Source of the DNA: an uncultured Acidobacteriia bacterium
GTDB taxonomy: Bacteria; Acidobacteriota; Terriglobia; Bryobacterales; Bryobacteraceae
Length of the DNA stretch: 64,000 nt
Assembly (NCBI GenBank): GCA_903907865.1
Contig: CAIVPR010000126.1
Coordinates: 212,008 to 276,007 of the forward strand
Direction of reading: 5' to 3'
Shown here in pieces: positions 25,421-34,679 of the stretch (within the stretch, counting starts at the first letter, position 1; each line of letters begins with the position of its first letter). The notes beneath the pieces are model-generated. The model was not told the DNA's origin. It saw only the letters and a program-made list of their open reading frames with translations, and searched no databases. The translations under genes and the position numbers were made by a program.

Positions 25421-25947
25421 ATTTCCCTCACTCCCCGGCCGGTGACGGCCGAGAACGGCAACGGCTCGGCATATTGCCGGATGGCGTCCAAGCTTTGCCG
25501 CTGCTCTTTCTGATTCAGTTTGTCGATCTTCGAGGCCACGACGAGGTACGGGTGGCCGTTGGATTCGAGCCAGGCCTTCAGGTCGAGATCCTTCTCCATC
25601 CAGGCCCGTCGCGCATCAAGGATGATGAACGACAACTTCAGAGACTTCCGGTTCGCCAAGTAGCTTTCGATCAGCTTGGCCCAGCCCACCTTCGCGGCGA
25701 CCGGCACCTTGGCGTACCCGTATCCGGGGAGGTCGACCAAATACAGACGGTCCTCGACCCGGTAATAGTTAATAGACTGCGTCCGACCAGGAGTGTTGCT
25801 GGTGAACGCCAACTTCTTGTGTTCCGTGATCGCGTTGATCAGGCTCGACTTGCCCACGTTGCTCCGGCCGAGGAACGCGATCTCGGGTAACCCGTCCACC
25901 GGGAAATGTTCCGGACTGTTGGCGCTTAAAACGAATTCAGCTTTCAA
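25387..25947 (-). CDS. engB: Ribosome biogenesis GTP-binding protein EngB (YsxC/YihA)
   Basis: A 186-aa GTPase needed for 50S assembly. G1 [14 protein letters not shown]2 [12 protein letters not shown]3 DLPGYGYA, G4 SKIDKL and G5 SAVTGRG are all present. The start is a TTG at 25947, forced because an in-frame TAA lies just upstream; no good SD precedes it. Tandem 15-bp repeats directly before it resemble the first codons of the gene. It overlaps rho, which follows on the same strand. Confidence 0.95.
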   Translation of the reverse strand: MKAEFVLSANSPEHFPVDGLPEIAFLGRSNVGKSSLINAITEHKKLAFTSNTPGRTQSINYYRVEDRLYLVDLPGYGYAKVPVAAKVGWAKLIESYLANRKSLKLSFIILDARRAWMEKDLDLKAWLESNGHPYLVVASKIDKLNQKEQRQSLDAIRQYAEPLPFSAVTGRGVREIWQAITKSHLQ

Positions 25948-25952
25948 AGGTT

Positions 25953-25997
25953 AGCTTTCAGGTCGGGCGCTTTCAAGTCGGGAGCTTTCAGGTCAGA
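25953..25997. repeat. Three imperfect 15-bp repeats abutting the engB start
   Basis: AGCTTTCAGGTCGGG, CGCTTTCAAGTCGGG and AGCTTTCAGGTCAGA follow one another. On the message strand each contains TGAAAGC, also found at the engB start (TTGAAAGCTGAA), so the start codon region looks like a fourth, partial unit. They occupy the place where a ribosome binding site would be. Confidence 0.75.
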
Positions 25998-26110
25998 CCA
26001 AGAATCGGCAGGGGAAACGGAAGCAGGGTACCTGGAACCAGGCAAGAACCATTGTACTCCTTTTTCTTGACGCGCGTGGCGGCTGCAATTGCAAGGTGTT
26101 GCGGATCGTG

Positions 26111-26608
26111 CTAAATCGCGGCACGGAGGCGGCGCCACGACACGTCCAAGTCCTCCGGCAAAACACGGGTCTCCCCGATGACCGACATGAAATTCGCGTC
26201 CCCGTGCCAGCGGGGCACCGCATGCAAGTGGATGTGGGCGGCGATTCCGGCCCCGGCGCATTCGCCCAAATTCATCCCGATGTTGATCCCGCCGGGCTTG
26301 TATACAGCCCGAAGAGCGCGCTCGGAGCGCCTCGCGAGAGACATCATCTCCGCCGCCGCCTCGTCCGAAATGGCCGACAGGTCGGAGGAGTGCCCGTACG
26401 GGATCACCATCAGGTGGCCGCTCGTGTACGGGAAGCGGTTCAGGACTACGAAATTCCACTCGCCGCGGAACAGGACCAAGTTTTCCTCGTCCCGGTCGGC
26501 CGGGTCGGACCCGATTCGGCAGAAGACGCAACCGGCGTCCCCACTTTTCCCTTCCACCTTTTCGGCGGTCAGGTAGCGGTAGCGCCACGGGCTCCAGAGA
26601 TGGTCCAA
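26111..26608 (-). CDS. HIT-family nucleotide hydrolase (Ap4A phosphorylase-like)
   Basis: A 165-aa histidine-triad protein. It opens MDHLWSPWRYRYLTAEK, the start of the actinobacterial/acidobacterial Ap4A phosphorylase-type HIT proteins, has CVFCRI (with a downstream His for possible zinc), NRFPYTSGHLMVIPY, and the catalytic HIHLHAVPRW. It acts on nucleoside phosphate conjugates. It follows the HU/IHF gene by 10 nt on the same strand. Confidence 0.92.
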   Translation of the reverse strand: MDHLWSPWRYRYLTAEKVEGKSGDAGCVFCRIGSDPADRDEENLVLFRGEWNFVVLNRFPYTSGHLMVIPYGHSSDLSAISDEAAAEMMSLARRSERALRAVYKPGGINIGMNLGECAGAGIAAHIHLHAVPRWHGDANFMSVIGETRVLPEDLDVSWRRLRAAI

Positions 26609-26618
26609 TGAGTCCGCC

Positions 26619-26918
26619 CTAGTCGTCCAGTTCGTCCGACTCGCCGCCGTTCACCGTGTCTTTGAGTTCCTTGCTCGGCTTGAAATACGGGATTTTCTTG
26701 GCCGGAACCTCGACCTTGGTGCCAGTTTTCGGGTTGCGACCGAGGCGCGACTGGCGCTGCCGGGTCCGGAAGCTCCCGAAACCGCGGATCTCGATTTTGT
26801 CGCCGGCGCGAAGGGACCGAACGATGCTGTCAAAGATGGCCTCGACGATGACCTCGGATTCCTTCCTGGTCATTTCGACCTCGCGCGAGACCTCTTCAAT
26901 CAGATCGGCTTTCGTCAT
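26619..26918 (-). CDS. HU/IHF-family DNA-bending protein
   Basis: A 99-aa histone-like protein. The ATG at 26918, with GGAGG nine bases upstream, gives MTKADLIEEVSREV; FGSFRTRQRQSRLGRNPKTG is the beta arm and DNA-intercalating region, and VPAKKIPYFKPSKELKD the end of the fold. The sequence is closer to IHF (long arm Arg/Lys and GRNPKTG) than to classical HU. An acidic tail ESDELDD follows. Located between rpsA and the HIT gene. Confidence 0.93.
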   Translation of the reverse strand: MTKADLIEEVSREVEMTRKESEVIVEAIFDSIVRSLRAGDKIEIRGFGSFRTRQRQSRLGRNPKTGTKVEVPAKKIPYFKPSKELKDTVNGGESDELDD

Positions 26919-26996
26919 TTGTGTTTTCCTCCGGCAACCGCCGGAACTACGAGTATCGCCTACAAACCCTATTGTTTGCAATGGCCTTGCTCAGGC

Positions 26997-28799
26997 TTAA
27001 TCAGACTTCCTTCGTGGGAGCACGCTTTCGAAACCCGAAGTTGCCGCAGCCGCACGCTTGGAGTACTCGTCCAGCCTGCCTCTTTCGGCATCGACGGCCA
27101 GCGCCTTGATGCTCAGTCCGATCTTGCGCTCCGCCTCGTTCATCTTCACGACCTTGAAATCCACCTCGTCGTCCACGTGCAGCGGCGGCGCTTCCGACTT
27201 CTTGCCGGACCAGCCCGCGACCTCCGAGAAGTGGCACAACCCCTCCACGCCCTCGGCCAGTTCCACAAAGGCGCCGAAACCGGTGAGCCGTAGCACCTTG
27301 CCCCGCACTGTGTCGTTCACGTGGTGGGTCTGGAACCAAGTTTCCCAAGCGTCCGGCTGCAGTTGCTTGATGCCGAGCGAGAGCCGCTTGCTGGGCGCGT
27401 CGATCGATAGGATGACGGCTTGCACGACGGACCCTTTGCGCAGGATCTCGCTGGGATGCTTGACGCGCTTGGTCCAGGAAAGGTCGGAGATGTGGACGAG
27501 GCCGTCAATGCCCTCCTCGATCTCGATGAAGGCCCCGAACTCGGTCATGTTGCGCACGCGGCCCTCGACGACCGACCCGGCTGCGTAGCGCTGGTCCACC
27601 GTGGTCCAGGGATTGGCCTCGAGTTGTTTCAATCCGAGTGAGATCCGGCGGTCTTTGACGTGCACTTCGAGGACGACGGTCTCGACCGTATCGCCCGGTT
27701 TGACCACCTTTGACGGGTGTTTCATGCGCCGCGACCACGTCATCTCGCTGATGTGGATCAGTCCCTCGACGCCGGACTCCAGTTCCACGAAGGCCCCGTA
27801 GTCAGTCACGCTCACCACGCGCCCCATGACGCGGGAACCGGCGGCGTAGCGCTCCGGTGTGCCTTCCCACGGGTCAGGGGCGAGTTGCTTCATGCCCAGG
27901 GAGACGCGTTCCTTGGCTGGGTCGTACTTCAGGACCTGCACCGTAATCTCGTCTCCAGTGTGCAGAACCTCCGATGGGTGGGTGACGCGGCCCCATGAGA
28001 TGTCGGTGACATGCAGGAGGCCATCAATACCGCCGAGGTCGACAAACGCCCCGTATTCGGTCAGATTCTTGACGGTGCCGGTGACGACCGCGCCCTCGTG
28101 GAGTTGCTCCAAGGTGACGGTCTTGCGGGCGGTTGTCTCTTCCTGGACCGCGAGTCGGCGCGAGACAACGGCGCTGCCGCGCTTGCGGTTGAGCTTGACC
28201 ACCTTGACCGGAATGTCCTGGCCCACGAACTGGTCGGCGTTGCGCACGGGGCGTGAATCGACCTGGGAGCCGGGCAGGAAGGCTGGGATTCCAATGTCAA
28301 CCTGCAAGCCGCCCTTGACGCGCTCCAGCACCCGACCGGTAATGGTGGTCTGGCTGGCCATGGCCTCTTCCAGGTCGTCCCAGATCTTGAGGCGGGCGGC
28401 GCGTTCATGGGACAGATGGACGTAGCCCTCCGGCGAGTGCGCGGTCTCGACCATCACCTCGACGATGTCGCCCGCTTGGACGGAGATCTTGCCCGAACCG
28501 TCGAGAAAGTGTGCGATAGGGGCCACGCCGTCGGACTTGTAGCCGACGTCGATGAAGACGTGCGTCGTGGAGATCTTGAGGACCTTGCCTTCCATCACCT
28601 CGTTGCGCGCGGGTGGCGCGAGGTGGCTGTAGTCCTCGAGAAGATGCTGGTAGTCTTCGGGGTCCATCTCCTGGGAATCGGATTCCCGCAGTTCCTCCAC
28701 CGTTGCCGGGGCGCTTTCCGTTGGTGGAAAGTCCCCCGCGGCCGGATCGACTGCCGAGGCCGGTGGTTCCCATGTGCCGGTCAATGCGTTGTCTTCCAA
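26997..28799 (-). CDS. rpsA: 30S ribosomal protein S1 (six S1 domains)
   Basis: A 600-aa S1 protein with an acidic, disordered N-terminal ~60 residues and six S1 domains; repeats such as YGAFVDLGGIDGLLHVTDIS, YGAFVELESGVEGLIHISEM and FGAFIEIEEGIDGLVHISDL mark domains 3-5. It places mRNA on the small subunit. The TTG at 28799 is preferred because AGGGAG stands eight bases before it; the frame stays open to 28874. The final domain is followed by a short basic tail. The tRNA gene at 28974 diverges from it. Confidence 0.93.
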   Translation of the reverse strand: MEDNALTGTWEPPASAVDPAAGDFPPTESAPATVEELRESDSQEMDPEDYQHLLEDYSHLAPPARNEVMEGKVLKISTTHVFIDVGYKSDGVAPIAHFLDGSGKISVQAGDIVEVMVETAHSPEGYVHLSHERAARLKIWDDLEEAMASQTTITGRVLERVKGGLQVDIGIPAFLPGSQVDSRPVRNADQFVGQDIPVKVVKLNRKRGSAVVSRRLAVQEETTARKTVTLEQLHEGAVVTGTVKNLTEYGAFVDLGGIDGLLHVTDISWGRVTHPSEVLHTGDEITVQVLKYDPAKERVSLGMKQLAPDPWEGTPERYAAGSRVMGRVVSVTDYGAFVELESGVEGLIHISEMTWSRRMKHPSKVVKPGDTVETVVLEVHVKDRRISLGLKQLEANPWTTVDQRYAAGSVVEGRVRNMTEFGAFIEIEEGIDGLVHISDLSWTKRVKHPSEILRKGSVVQAVILSIDAPSKRLSLGIKQLQPDAWETWFQTHHVNDTVRGKVLRLTGFGAFVELAEGVEGLCHFSEVAGWSGKKSEAPPLHVDDEVDFKVVKMNEAERKIGLSIKALAVDAERGRLDEYSKRAAAATSGFESVLPRRKSD

Positions 28800-28973
28800 A
28801 GCCTTTGCTCCCTGAACTCCCCGGTGTCCGCGTCCGCCACAGTGGCCAACGCACGCAGCTCGGGATTCTATCAACTATAGAGATCGTAACCCGAAAATGT
28901 CAATCGCCGACAAATCGGCACCCAAGGATGCGGTCGGCGAGGTTCGGTGGTAGAATGAAGATTCCGACCCAAA

Positions 28974-29050
28974 GGCGGGGTAGCTCAGCTGGCTAGAGCG
29001 ACGGTCTCATAATCCGTAGGTCGGGAGTTCAAGTCTCCCCCCCGCCACCA
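28974..29050 (+). tRNA. tRNA-Met (CAT), elongator type
   Basis: All arms fold: acceptor GGCGGGG/CCCCGCC, D arm GCTC/GAGC, anticodon arm ACGGT/(T)CCGT with loop CTCATAA (anticodon CAT), T arm GGGAG/CTCCC with TTCAAGT, and an encoded CCA at 29048-29050. The fully paired first base argues against an initiator tRNA. TAGAAT at 28951-28956 is a plausible -10. A CAT anticodon could in principle be tRNA-Ile2, but the acceptor sequence matches elongator Met. Confidence 0.95.
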
Positions 29051-29059
29051 GATCTTCTT

Positions 29060-30337
29060 TTGCGCCGTCTCGCATCGCTTCCGGTGATCTTTGTTGCCGC
29101 TTTGGCGATTCGGTTTCTGTTCCTCTGGCTCTACCTCGATTCCCACCCTGTCCGGGCACTCTCCACAATTCCATTCCTTTTTGAGCCCGGCAACATCGCG
29201 TACTCGCTGGTGAACGGCAACGGTTTCGCGTCGCCGTTTCGCGTCGAGACGGGTCCGACTGCTTGGATGACACCGGTCTGGCCGCTCATCCTAGCGGGCG
29301 TCTTCAAACTTTTCGGCACGTACACGATCCAGGCGTTCGTGGCCGCAGCCGGCTTGAACGTGTGTTTCTCCGCTGTCACCTGCATCCCGGTCTATGCGGC
29401 TGCCAGGCGGATCGCCGGGTCGGGCGCGGCTGCTGGGGCGACGTGGCTGTGGGCGGTGTTTCCGACGGCAATCCTGCTGCCGTACGAATCCCTTTGGGAC
29501 GCCTCGCTTTCCGCCCTGCTAGCGACGACGCTGTTGTGGGCGACGATGGTGGTCTCCGAATCGGTTTCGAACTCGCGCTGGGCCGCCTACGGGCTTCTGT
29601 GGGGCTTCGGGCTGATGACCAACGCGGCGCTCCTCTCGTTGCTGCTGTTCCTGTTCGGCTGGGCGGAGTTCCGGTCGCACCGAATGGGGAAGTACGATTT
29701 CCGCAATCCCTTGCTCGCCGCCGCGATGGCGATGCTCTGCTGCATGCCGTGGATGGTCCGCAACTACCGGGTTTTCCATGCCTTTGTTCCGCTGCGTTCG
29801 GTAGCGGGACTGGCCCTGTGGCTGGGCAACAACGAGCACGGCGACGGCCTTTCCGCCCGCCAACACCCGATCTCCTACCAGCAGGAGCGCGACCGCTACG
29901 TGGAACTCGGCGAGATCGCGTACATGCGGGAGAAGCAGGCTGAGGCCGTGTCGTACATGCTTGGGCATCCGGCGCGCACGGTGCAACTGGCCGCGCTCCG
30001 ATTCACGGCGATTTGGACCGGCACCAGCGGCCGCTTCCTGGACGACGTCCGCCGGGCCCGGACGGCGCGGTTCTACCTGGTTGTCGGGTCGGACCTAGTC
30101 GCCGCACTAGGGGCGCTGCTGGGTGTAATTCTGCTGGCGCGCGGGCGCGATCCCCGCCTGATCCCGCTCGCCGCATTTCCGCTGGTTTTTCCGCTCGTTT
30201 ACTATTTCGCACTCGCACCTCCGCGCTATCGCCATCCCATCGATCCGGCGCTACTAATTCTTACGGTCCTCGCATTCACCCGTCTGGCACACTTAAAGAA
30301 GCGGCCTGTCCAAGGCCGCACAAGCAACCCATCGTGA
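29060..30337 (+). CDS. GT-C-type membrane glycosyltransferase-like protein (GT39 family-like)
   Basis: A 425-aa protein with about ten or eleven hydrophobic helices. The first loop (HPVRALSTIPFLFEPGNIAY) and TGPTAWMTPVWPLILAG are typical of the GT-C/ArnT-like proteins that use polyprenyl-phosphate sugars, and the C-terminal helices end in a basic tail. The catalytic acidic pair is less clear than in true GT39 members. The TTG start is nine bases after the tRNA. Its last bases overlap the GTG of the next gene (GTGA). Confidence 0.65.
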   Translation: MRRLASLPVIFVAALAIRFLFLWLYLDSHPVRALSTIPFLFEPGNIAYSLVNGNGFASPFRVETGPTAWMTPVWPLILAGVFKLFGTYTIQAFVAAAGLNVCFSAVTCIPVYAAARRIAGSGAAAGATWLWAVFPTAILLPYESLWDASLSALLATTLLWATMVVSESVSNSRWAAYGLLWGFGLMTNAALLSLLLFLFGWAEFRSHRMGKYDFRNPLLAAAMAMLCCMPWMVRNYRVFHAFVPLRSVAGLALWLGNNEHGDGLSARQHPISYQQERDRYVELGEIAYMREKQAEAVSYMLGHPARTVQLAALRFTAIWTGTSGRFLDDVRRARTARFYLVVGSDLVAALGALLGVILLARGRDPRLIPLAAFPLVFPLVYYFALAPPRYRHPIDPALLILTVLAFTRLAHLKKRPVQGRTSNPS

Positions 30338-33300
30338 AGAATACCCGCACGCTCAACCTGTCTTTCGGCATTTCCTTCGAGGAACTTTATAGCCGCGAGG
30401 GCCTGATCCGGCTCGATTCGCAATTTTTGTCCAACCTCGCCGAGTCGGACGTCCCCCTCCACGGTCGGCTCCTCGCGGCCCGCGAGAATCCGGCGTCGGT
30501 CGCGCTCAAGCCGGGCTCGGAGCTGATCATCGCGCTCGCCCCGCACGTCGAGGACTTCATCGGCCAGTTGTTCGGCATCGGCCCCGAGCTCCGCGCGCTC
30601 CAAGCCCGCCACCACGATTTCTCGCCGATCCTCTCGGTCAAACGCCGTTTCGTCTTCAAGAAGGCCCTCACCGGACAGACCCCGGAGAAGGCCGCGTTGA
30701 TCGACGGTGCCGCGGTTGGTAGCCAGTTGGAAGCGCTGTTCGGAGAACCCGTCACGCAGAGTTCCTACGGGGCCCACGTCGCGCAGTGGATCGACTCTGC
30801 CGAGGCCGAGGCTGCGCACGCGGACGACCTCAAGATCGCCGCGCAGTACGCTGTCTGGGCCGTGCTCACGCCAGCCGGCAAGGCCGTCCATAAGGGCGAC
30901 ATCCTTTTCCACCTGCCCCACAAGCTGGATATGAACCACCTTGTGCCAGCTGAAACCCTGCAGACCGGCAACCTGGTGCAGTTCATCTTTGGCCCCGAGC
31001 ATTGGCGCAACCGCTCCGGCTTCGACCTGACCGACCCCGGCATGACCCTCCTGCCCGCGCTCGACCAGGCCGCCTACTGCATCAAGTGCCACAACCAGGG
31101 CAAGGACAGCTGCTCGCACGGACTGAAGGAGAAGGACGGCTCGTTCAAATCCTCGGCCTTCGGCGTCAAGCTCGCCGGTTGCCCGCTGGAAGAAAAGATC
31201 TCCGAGATGAACGTGGTGAAGGGTGACGGCCTGCCGCTAGCCGCCCTCGCCGTGGTCACCATCGACAACCCGATGGCCGCAGCCACCGGGCACCGCATCT
31301 GCAACGACTGCATGAAGTCCTGCATTTTCCAGAAGCAGGAGCCGGTCGACATCCCGCAGGTGGAAACGCGCTCGCTCAAGGACGTGCTGGAGCTGCCGTG
31401 GGGTTTTGAAATCTACTCGCTGCTGACGCGCTGGAATCCGCTCAACTTCTCGCGGCCCTATCCGCGTGAAGATTCGGGGCGCAAGGTGCTCGTGGTCGGA
31501 CTCGGCCCCGCCGGGTTCACGCTGTCGCACCACCTGATGAACGACGGCCACACGGTCGCCGCCGTCGACGGTCTGAAGATTGAGCCGCTGCCCTCCGACA
31601 TTTCCGGTGTCGACCCTTGGGGCCGCCGTGTTGGATTCCGACCGATCGAGGACATCACCGAGATCTACGAACGGCTGGGCGAGCGCGTGATGGCCGGTTT
31701 CGGCGGCGTGGCCGAGTATGGCATCACCGTCCGGTGGAACAAGAATTTTCTCAAGGTGATCCGGCTGCTGCTGGAGCGGCGCGCCCAGTTCGCCATGTTC
31801 GGCGGCGTGCGCTTCGGCGGAACGCTGACGGTGGACGACGCCTTCAACCTCGGCTTCGACCACATCGCGCTCTGCGCCGGCGCCGGTCGTCCGACCGTGA
31901 TTCCGATGAAGAACGGCCTTGTGCGCGGCGTCCGGCAAGCTTCGGACTTCCTGATGGCGCTGCAACTCACGGGTGCCGCGAAGTCCGATTCGCTGGCCAA
32001 CCTGCAGATCCGGATGCCGATCGTGGTGATTGGCGGCGGCTTGACGGCGATCGACACGGGCACGGAATCGATGGCGTATTACGTCGTCCAAGTGGAGAAA
32101 TTCCTTGCGCGTTACGAGGCGTTGGTGGAAGATCTCGGGGAAGTCGCCGTGCGTTCCAAGTGGACACCGGATGAAGCGGTGACGGCCAAGGAATTCCTCG
32201 CCCACGGACAAGCGATTCGCGCCGAACGCGACCAGGCTGCGGCAGAGGGTCGCGAGCCCCGATTCGTGGAGTTGCTCAATTCTTGGGGAGGCGTCACGGT
32301 TGCGTACCGACGCCGCCTGATCGACGCCCCCAGTTACACCCTCAACCACGAGGAAGTTTCGAAGGCGTTCGAGGAAGGCGTGAAGTTCGCCGAATGCCTC
32401 GCGCCGGAGGAAGTTGAAGTTGATGCCGCCGGTTCCGCCGCCGCGCTGCGCTTCCAGAAGTACGCCTGGGATGCCGAGAAGGCCAAGATTGTTGCGACCG
32501 GCGAGTCCGTGACGCTGCCCGCGAAGACGATTTTGGTCGCCGCCGGCACCCAGCCCAACACCGTGCTCGCCCGCGAGGACGACCACAATGTGTTCCTGGA
32601 TGGCCGCTACTTCCAGGCGTTCGACGAGGAGGGCAACAAGGTCAAGCCCGAGCGGATCGCCAAGCCGCAGGAAGTGCGGGTGCTGATGTCGCTGCGTCCC
32701 GACGGGCGCGCGATCAGCTTCTTCGGCGATCTGCATCCCTCGTTCTCCGGCAACGTCGTGAAGGCGATGGCCAGCGCGAAGCAGGGGTATCCGGTGGTTT
32801 CACGCAGTCTGGCGCGGATGTCCGCCCCCGCCGTGGATCCGCAGACGCTCATCGCGAAACTCAATGACGAATTGCGGGCAACGGTGCACGATGTGGTGCG
32901 CCTGACTCCGAATATCGTCGAGGTGATCGTCCGCGCCCCGCTCGCCGCACGCGCGTTCCTGCCGGGGCAGTTCTACCGGCTGCAGAATTACGAGGCGCTG
33001 GCACCGCGCACCAAGGACACCGTTCTCGGGATGGAAGGGCTGGCGCTTACCGGGGCCTCGGTGGACCACGAACAGGGCCTGCTTTCCACAATCGTGCTGG
33101 AAATGGGCGGTTCATCCGACCTCTGCGCCATGCTCAAGAAGGGTGAACCGGTGATCCTGATGGGTCCGACAGGCACCCCGAGCGAGACGCCCTCGAAGGA
33201 GACTGTGCTGCTGGTGGGTGGCGGCCTCGGAAACGCGGTGCTGTTCTCGATCGGCCAGAAGCTGCGCGAGGAGGGCTCGCGGGTCCTTTATTTCGCCGGC

Positions 33301-33873
33301 TATAAGAAAATCATCGACCGCTATAAGGTCGAGGAGATTGAAAAAGCCGCCGACATTGTGATTTGGGTGTGCGACGAGGCCCCCGGTTTCTCGGCGACGC
33401 GCGTGCAGGATTCGGCGTTTGTCGGCAACATCGTGGAGGCCATGGTGGCCTACGGGCGCGGCGAGCTCGGCGACGCTGACTTGGGACAAGGCGGCATCGC
33501 GCTTTCCGCCGTGGACCGGATCATAGCCATCGGCTCGGACGGCATGATGCGGGCAGTCCAGCAGGCCCGCCACACGGTGCTGCGCCCCTACATCAAGCCG
33601 GACCACCAAGCGATCGGCTCCATCAACTCGCCCATGCAGTGCATGATGAAGGAAATTTGCGCGCAGTGCCTCCAGACGCACCGGAATCCGGAGACGGGCG
33701 AGGAGACGGTGGTGTTCTCCTGCTTCAACCAGGACCAGCCGCTGGACCATGTCGATTTCGCCAACCTGCGGACGCGGCTGACCCAGAACGGCGCGCAGGA
33801 GAAGTTGACGAAGATGTGGATCGACCATTGCTTGCGGGAATTGGGCGTGCGCGACGCCGGGGTCGGGGCGTAA
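30334..33873 (+). CDS. Single-chain Nfn-like flavin/iron-sulfur oxidoreductase (GltD-like + PyrK-like)
   Basis: A 1179-aa fusion. After an unassigned ~240-residue N-terminal part come Cys clusters CIKCHNQGKDSC (from Cys249) and CNDCMKSC (Cys323, 326, 330); a GltD-type FAD/NAD(P) oxidoreductase with VLVVGLGPAGFTLSHHL (~385) and IVVIGGGLTAIDTG (~562); then from ~855 a ferredoxin-reductase/PyrK-like module (EVIVRAPLAARAFLPGQFYR, LLVGGGLGNAVLFS ~960) and a final Cys set CMMKEICAQC (from 1103) for a 2Fe-2S centre. The order equals NfnB followed by NfnA joined in one chain, so it may transfer or bifurcate electrons among NADH, NADPH and ferredoxin. GTG start overlaps the upstream stop. Confidence 0.8.
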   Translation: MKNTRTLNLSFGISFEELYSREGLIRLDSQFLSNLAESDVPLHGRLLAARENPASVALKPGSELIIALAPHVEDFIGQLFGIGPELRALQARHHDFSPILSVKRRFVFKKALTGQTPEKAALIDGAAVGSQLEALFGEPVTQSSYGAHVAQWIDSAEAEAAHADDLKIAAQYAVWAVLTPAGKAVHKGDILFHLPHKLDMNHLVPAETLQTGNLVQFIFGPEHWRNRSGFDLTDPGMTLLPALDQAAYCIKCHNQGKDSCSHGLKEKDGSFKSSAFGVKLAGCPLEEKISEMNVVKGDGLPLAALAVVTIDNPMAAATGHRICNDCMKSCIFQKQEPVDIPQVETRSLKDVLELPWGFEIYSLLTRWNPLNFSRPYPREDSGRKVLVVGLGPAGFTLSHHLMNDGHTVAAVDGLKIEPLPSDISGVDPWGRRVGFRPIEDITEIYERLGERVMAGFGGVAEYGITVRWNKNFLKVIRLLLERRAQFAMFGGVRFGGTLTVDDAFNLGFDHIALCAGAGRPTVIPMKNGLVRGVRQASDFLMALQLTGAAKSDSLANLQIRMPIVVIGGGLTAIDTGTESMAYYVVQVEKFLARYEALVEDLGEVAVRSKWTPDEAVTAKEFLAHGQAIRAERDQAAAEGREPRFVELLNSWGGVTVAYRRRLIDAPSYTLNHEEVSKAFEEGVKFAECLAPEEVEVDAAGSAAALRFQKYAWDAEKAKIVATGESVTLPAKTILVAAGTQPNTVLAREDDHNVFLDGRYFQAFDEEGNKVKPERIAKPQEVRVLMSLRPDGRAISFFGDLHPSFSGNVVKAMASAKQGYPVVSRSLARMSAPAVDPQTLIAKLNDELRATVHDVVRLTPNIVEVIVRAPLAARAFLPGQFYRLQNYEALAPRTKDTVLGMEGLALTGASVDHEQGLLSTIVLEMGGSSDLCAMLKKGEPVILMGPTGTPSETPSKETVLLVGGGLGNAVLFSIGQKLREEGSRVLYFAGYKKIIDRYKVEEIEKAADIVIWVCDEAPGFSATRVQDSAFVGNIVEAMVAYGRGELGDADLGQGGIALSAVDRIIAIGSDGMMRAVQQARHTVLRPYIKPDHQAIGSINSPMQCMMKEICAQCLQTHRNPETGEETVVFSCFNQDQPLDHVDFANLRTRLTQNGAQEKLTKMWIDHCLRELGVRDAGVGA

Positions 33874-33877
33874 ATCG

Positions 33878-34660
33878 TTGCGCCTGCTCTTTATCGGCGA
33901 CATATTCGGGCATGCGGGCCGGATGATCGTGTCGGACCATGTGGCCGACATCCGGCGGTCGCAGGGGATCGACGTCGTGATCGCGAATGTGGAGAATTCG
34001 GCATCGGGTTTCGGGGTTACGCCCGGGATTGCGGACGAGATTCTGCGCTACGGGGTGGACGTGATGACCTCCGGCAACCACATCTGGGACAAGAAGGAAA
34101 TCTTCGACTACATCGCGCGGCAGCCGAAATTGCTGCGTCCGGCGAATTATCCCGGCAATTCGCCGGGGTCGGGGCTGTACATCCACACAACACCATCGGG
34201 CGAAAAGTGCGCGGTGATGAATCTCCAGGGACGCGTGTACATGGCGGGGACGGATTGCCCGTTCCGCAAGGCCGATGCCCTGATCGCGTCGATTCCGGCG
34301 GACGTGAAGGTCAAGTTTCTGGACTTCCACGCCGAGGTGACGAGCGAAAAGATGGCGATGGGGTGGTATGTAGATGGCCGCATTTCGGCGGTCGTCGGGA
34401 CCCATACGCACGTGCCGACTGCGGATACGCGGATTCTGCCGGGGGGTACGGGGTATCAGACCGACTGCGGGATGACGGGACCGTACGATTCGATCATCGG
34501 GGCGGACCGGGACATGTCGATGCGGCGGTTTTTGACGGGGATCGGCGGGCGGCTGGAGGCTGCCACGAAGTCACCGGAGCTGCATGCGGTGATTGTTGAG
34601 GTTGATTCGGTGACGGGGAAGACGGTGGCGATCCGGCGGCATACGGTTCAGGGGGGGTAG
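33878..34660 (+). CDS. YmdB-type metallophosphoesterase (TIGR00282 family)
   Basis: A 260-aa calcineurin-like phosphoesterase. LLFIGDIFGHAGR, ANVENSASGFG, MTSGNHIWDKKE, DFHAEVTSEK, VVGTHTHVPTAD and TDCGMTGPYDS supply the two-metal ligands. YmdB homologues hydrolyse cyclic nucleotides and influence biofilm versus motility. The TTG start is 4 nt after the upstream stop, so it is likely cotranscribed with the oxidoreductase. Confidence 0.93.
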   Translation: MRLLFIGDIFGHAGRMIVSDHVADIRRSQGIDVVIANVENSASGFGVTPGIADEILRYGVDVMTSGNHIWDKKEIFDYIARQPKLLRPANYPGNSPGSGLYIHTTPSGEKCAVMNLQGRVYMAGTDCPFRKADALIASIPADVKVKFLDFHAEVTSEKMAMGWYVDGRISAVVGTHTHVPTADTRILPGGTGYQTDCGMTGPYDSIIGADRDMSMRRFLTGIGGRLEAATKSPELHAVIVEVDSVTGKTVAIRRHTVQGG

Positions 34661-34679
34661 GACCACCCCTGCGGATGAC

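Noticed and set aside
25944..26588. Minus-strand frame ending in DLKAP repeats
   Set aside because: It is the HIT gene in another frame followed by the 15-bp repeats; no independent evidence of translation.
28974..29050. Initiator tRNA (fMet)
   Set aside because: Base 1 pairs with base 72 and the acceptor matches elongator tRNA-Met; initiators have a mismatch there.
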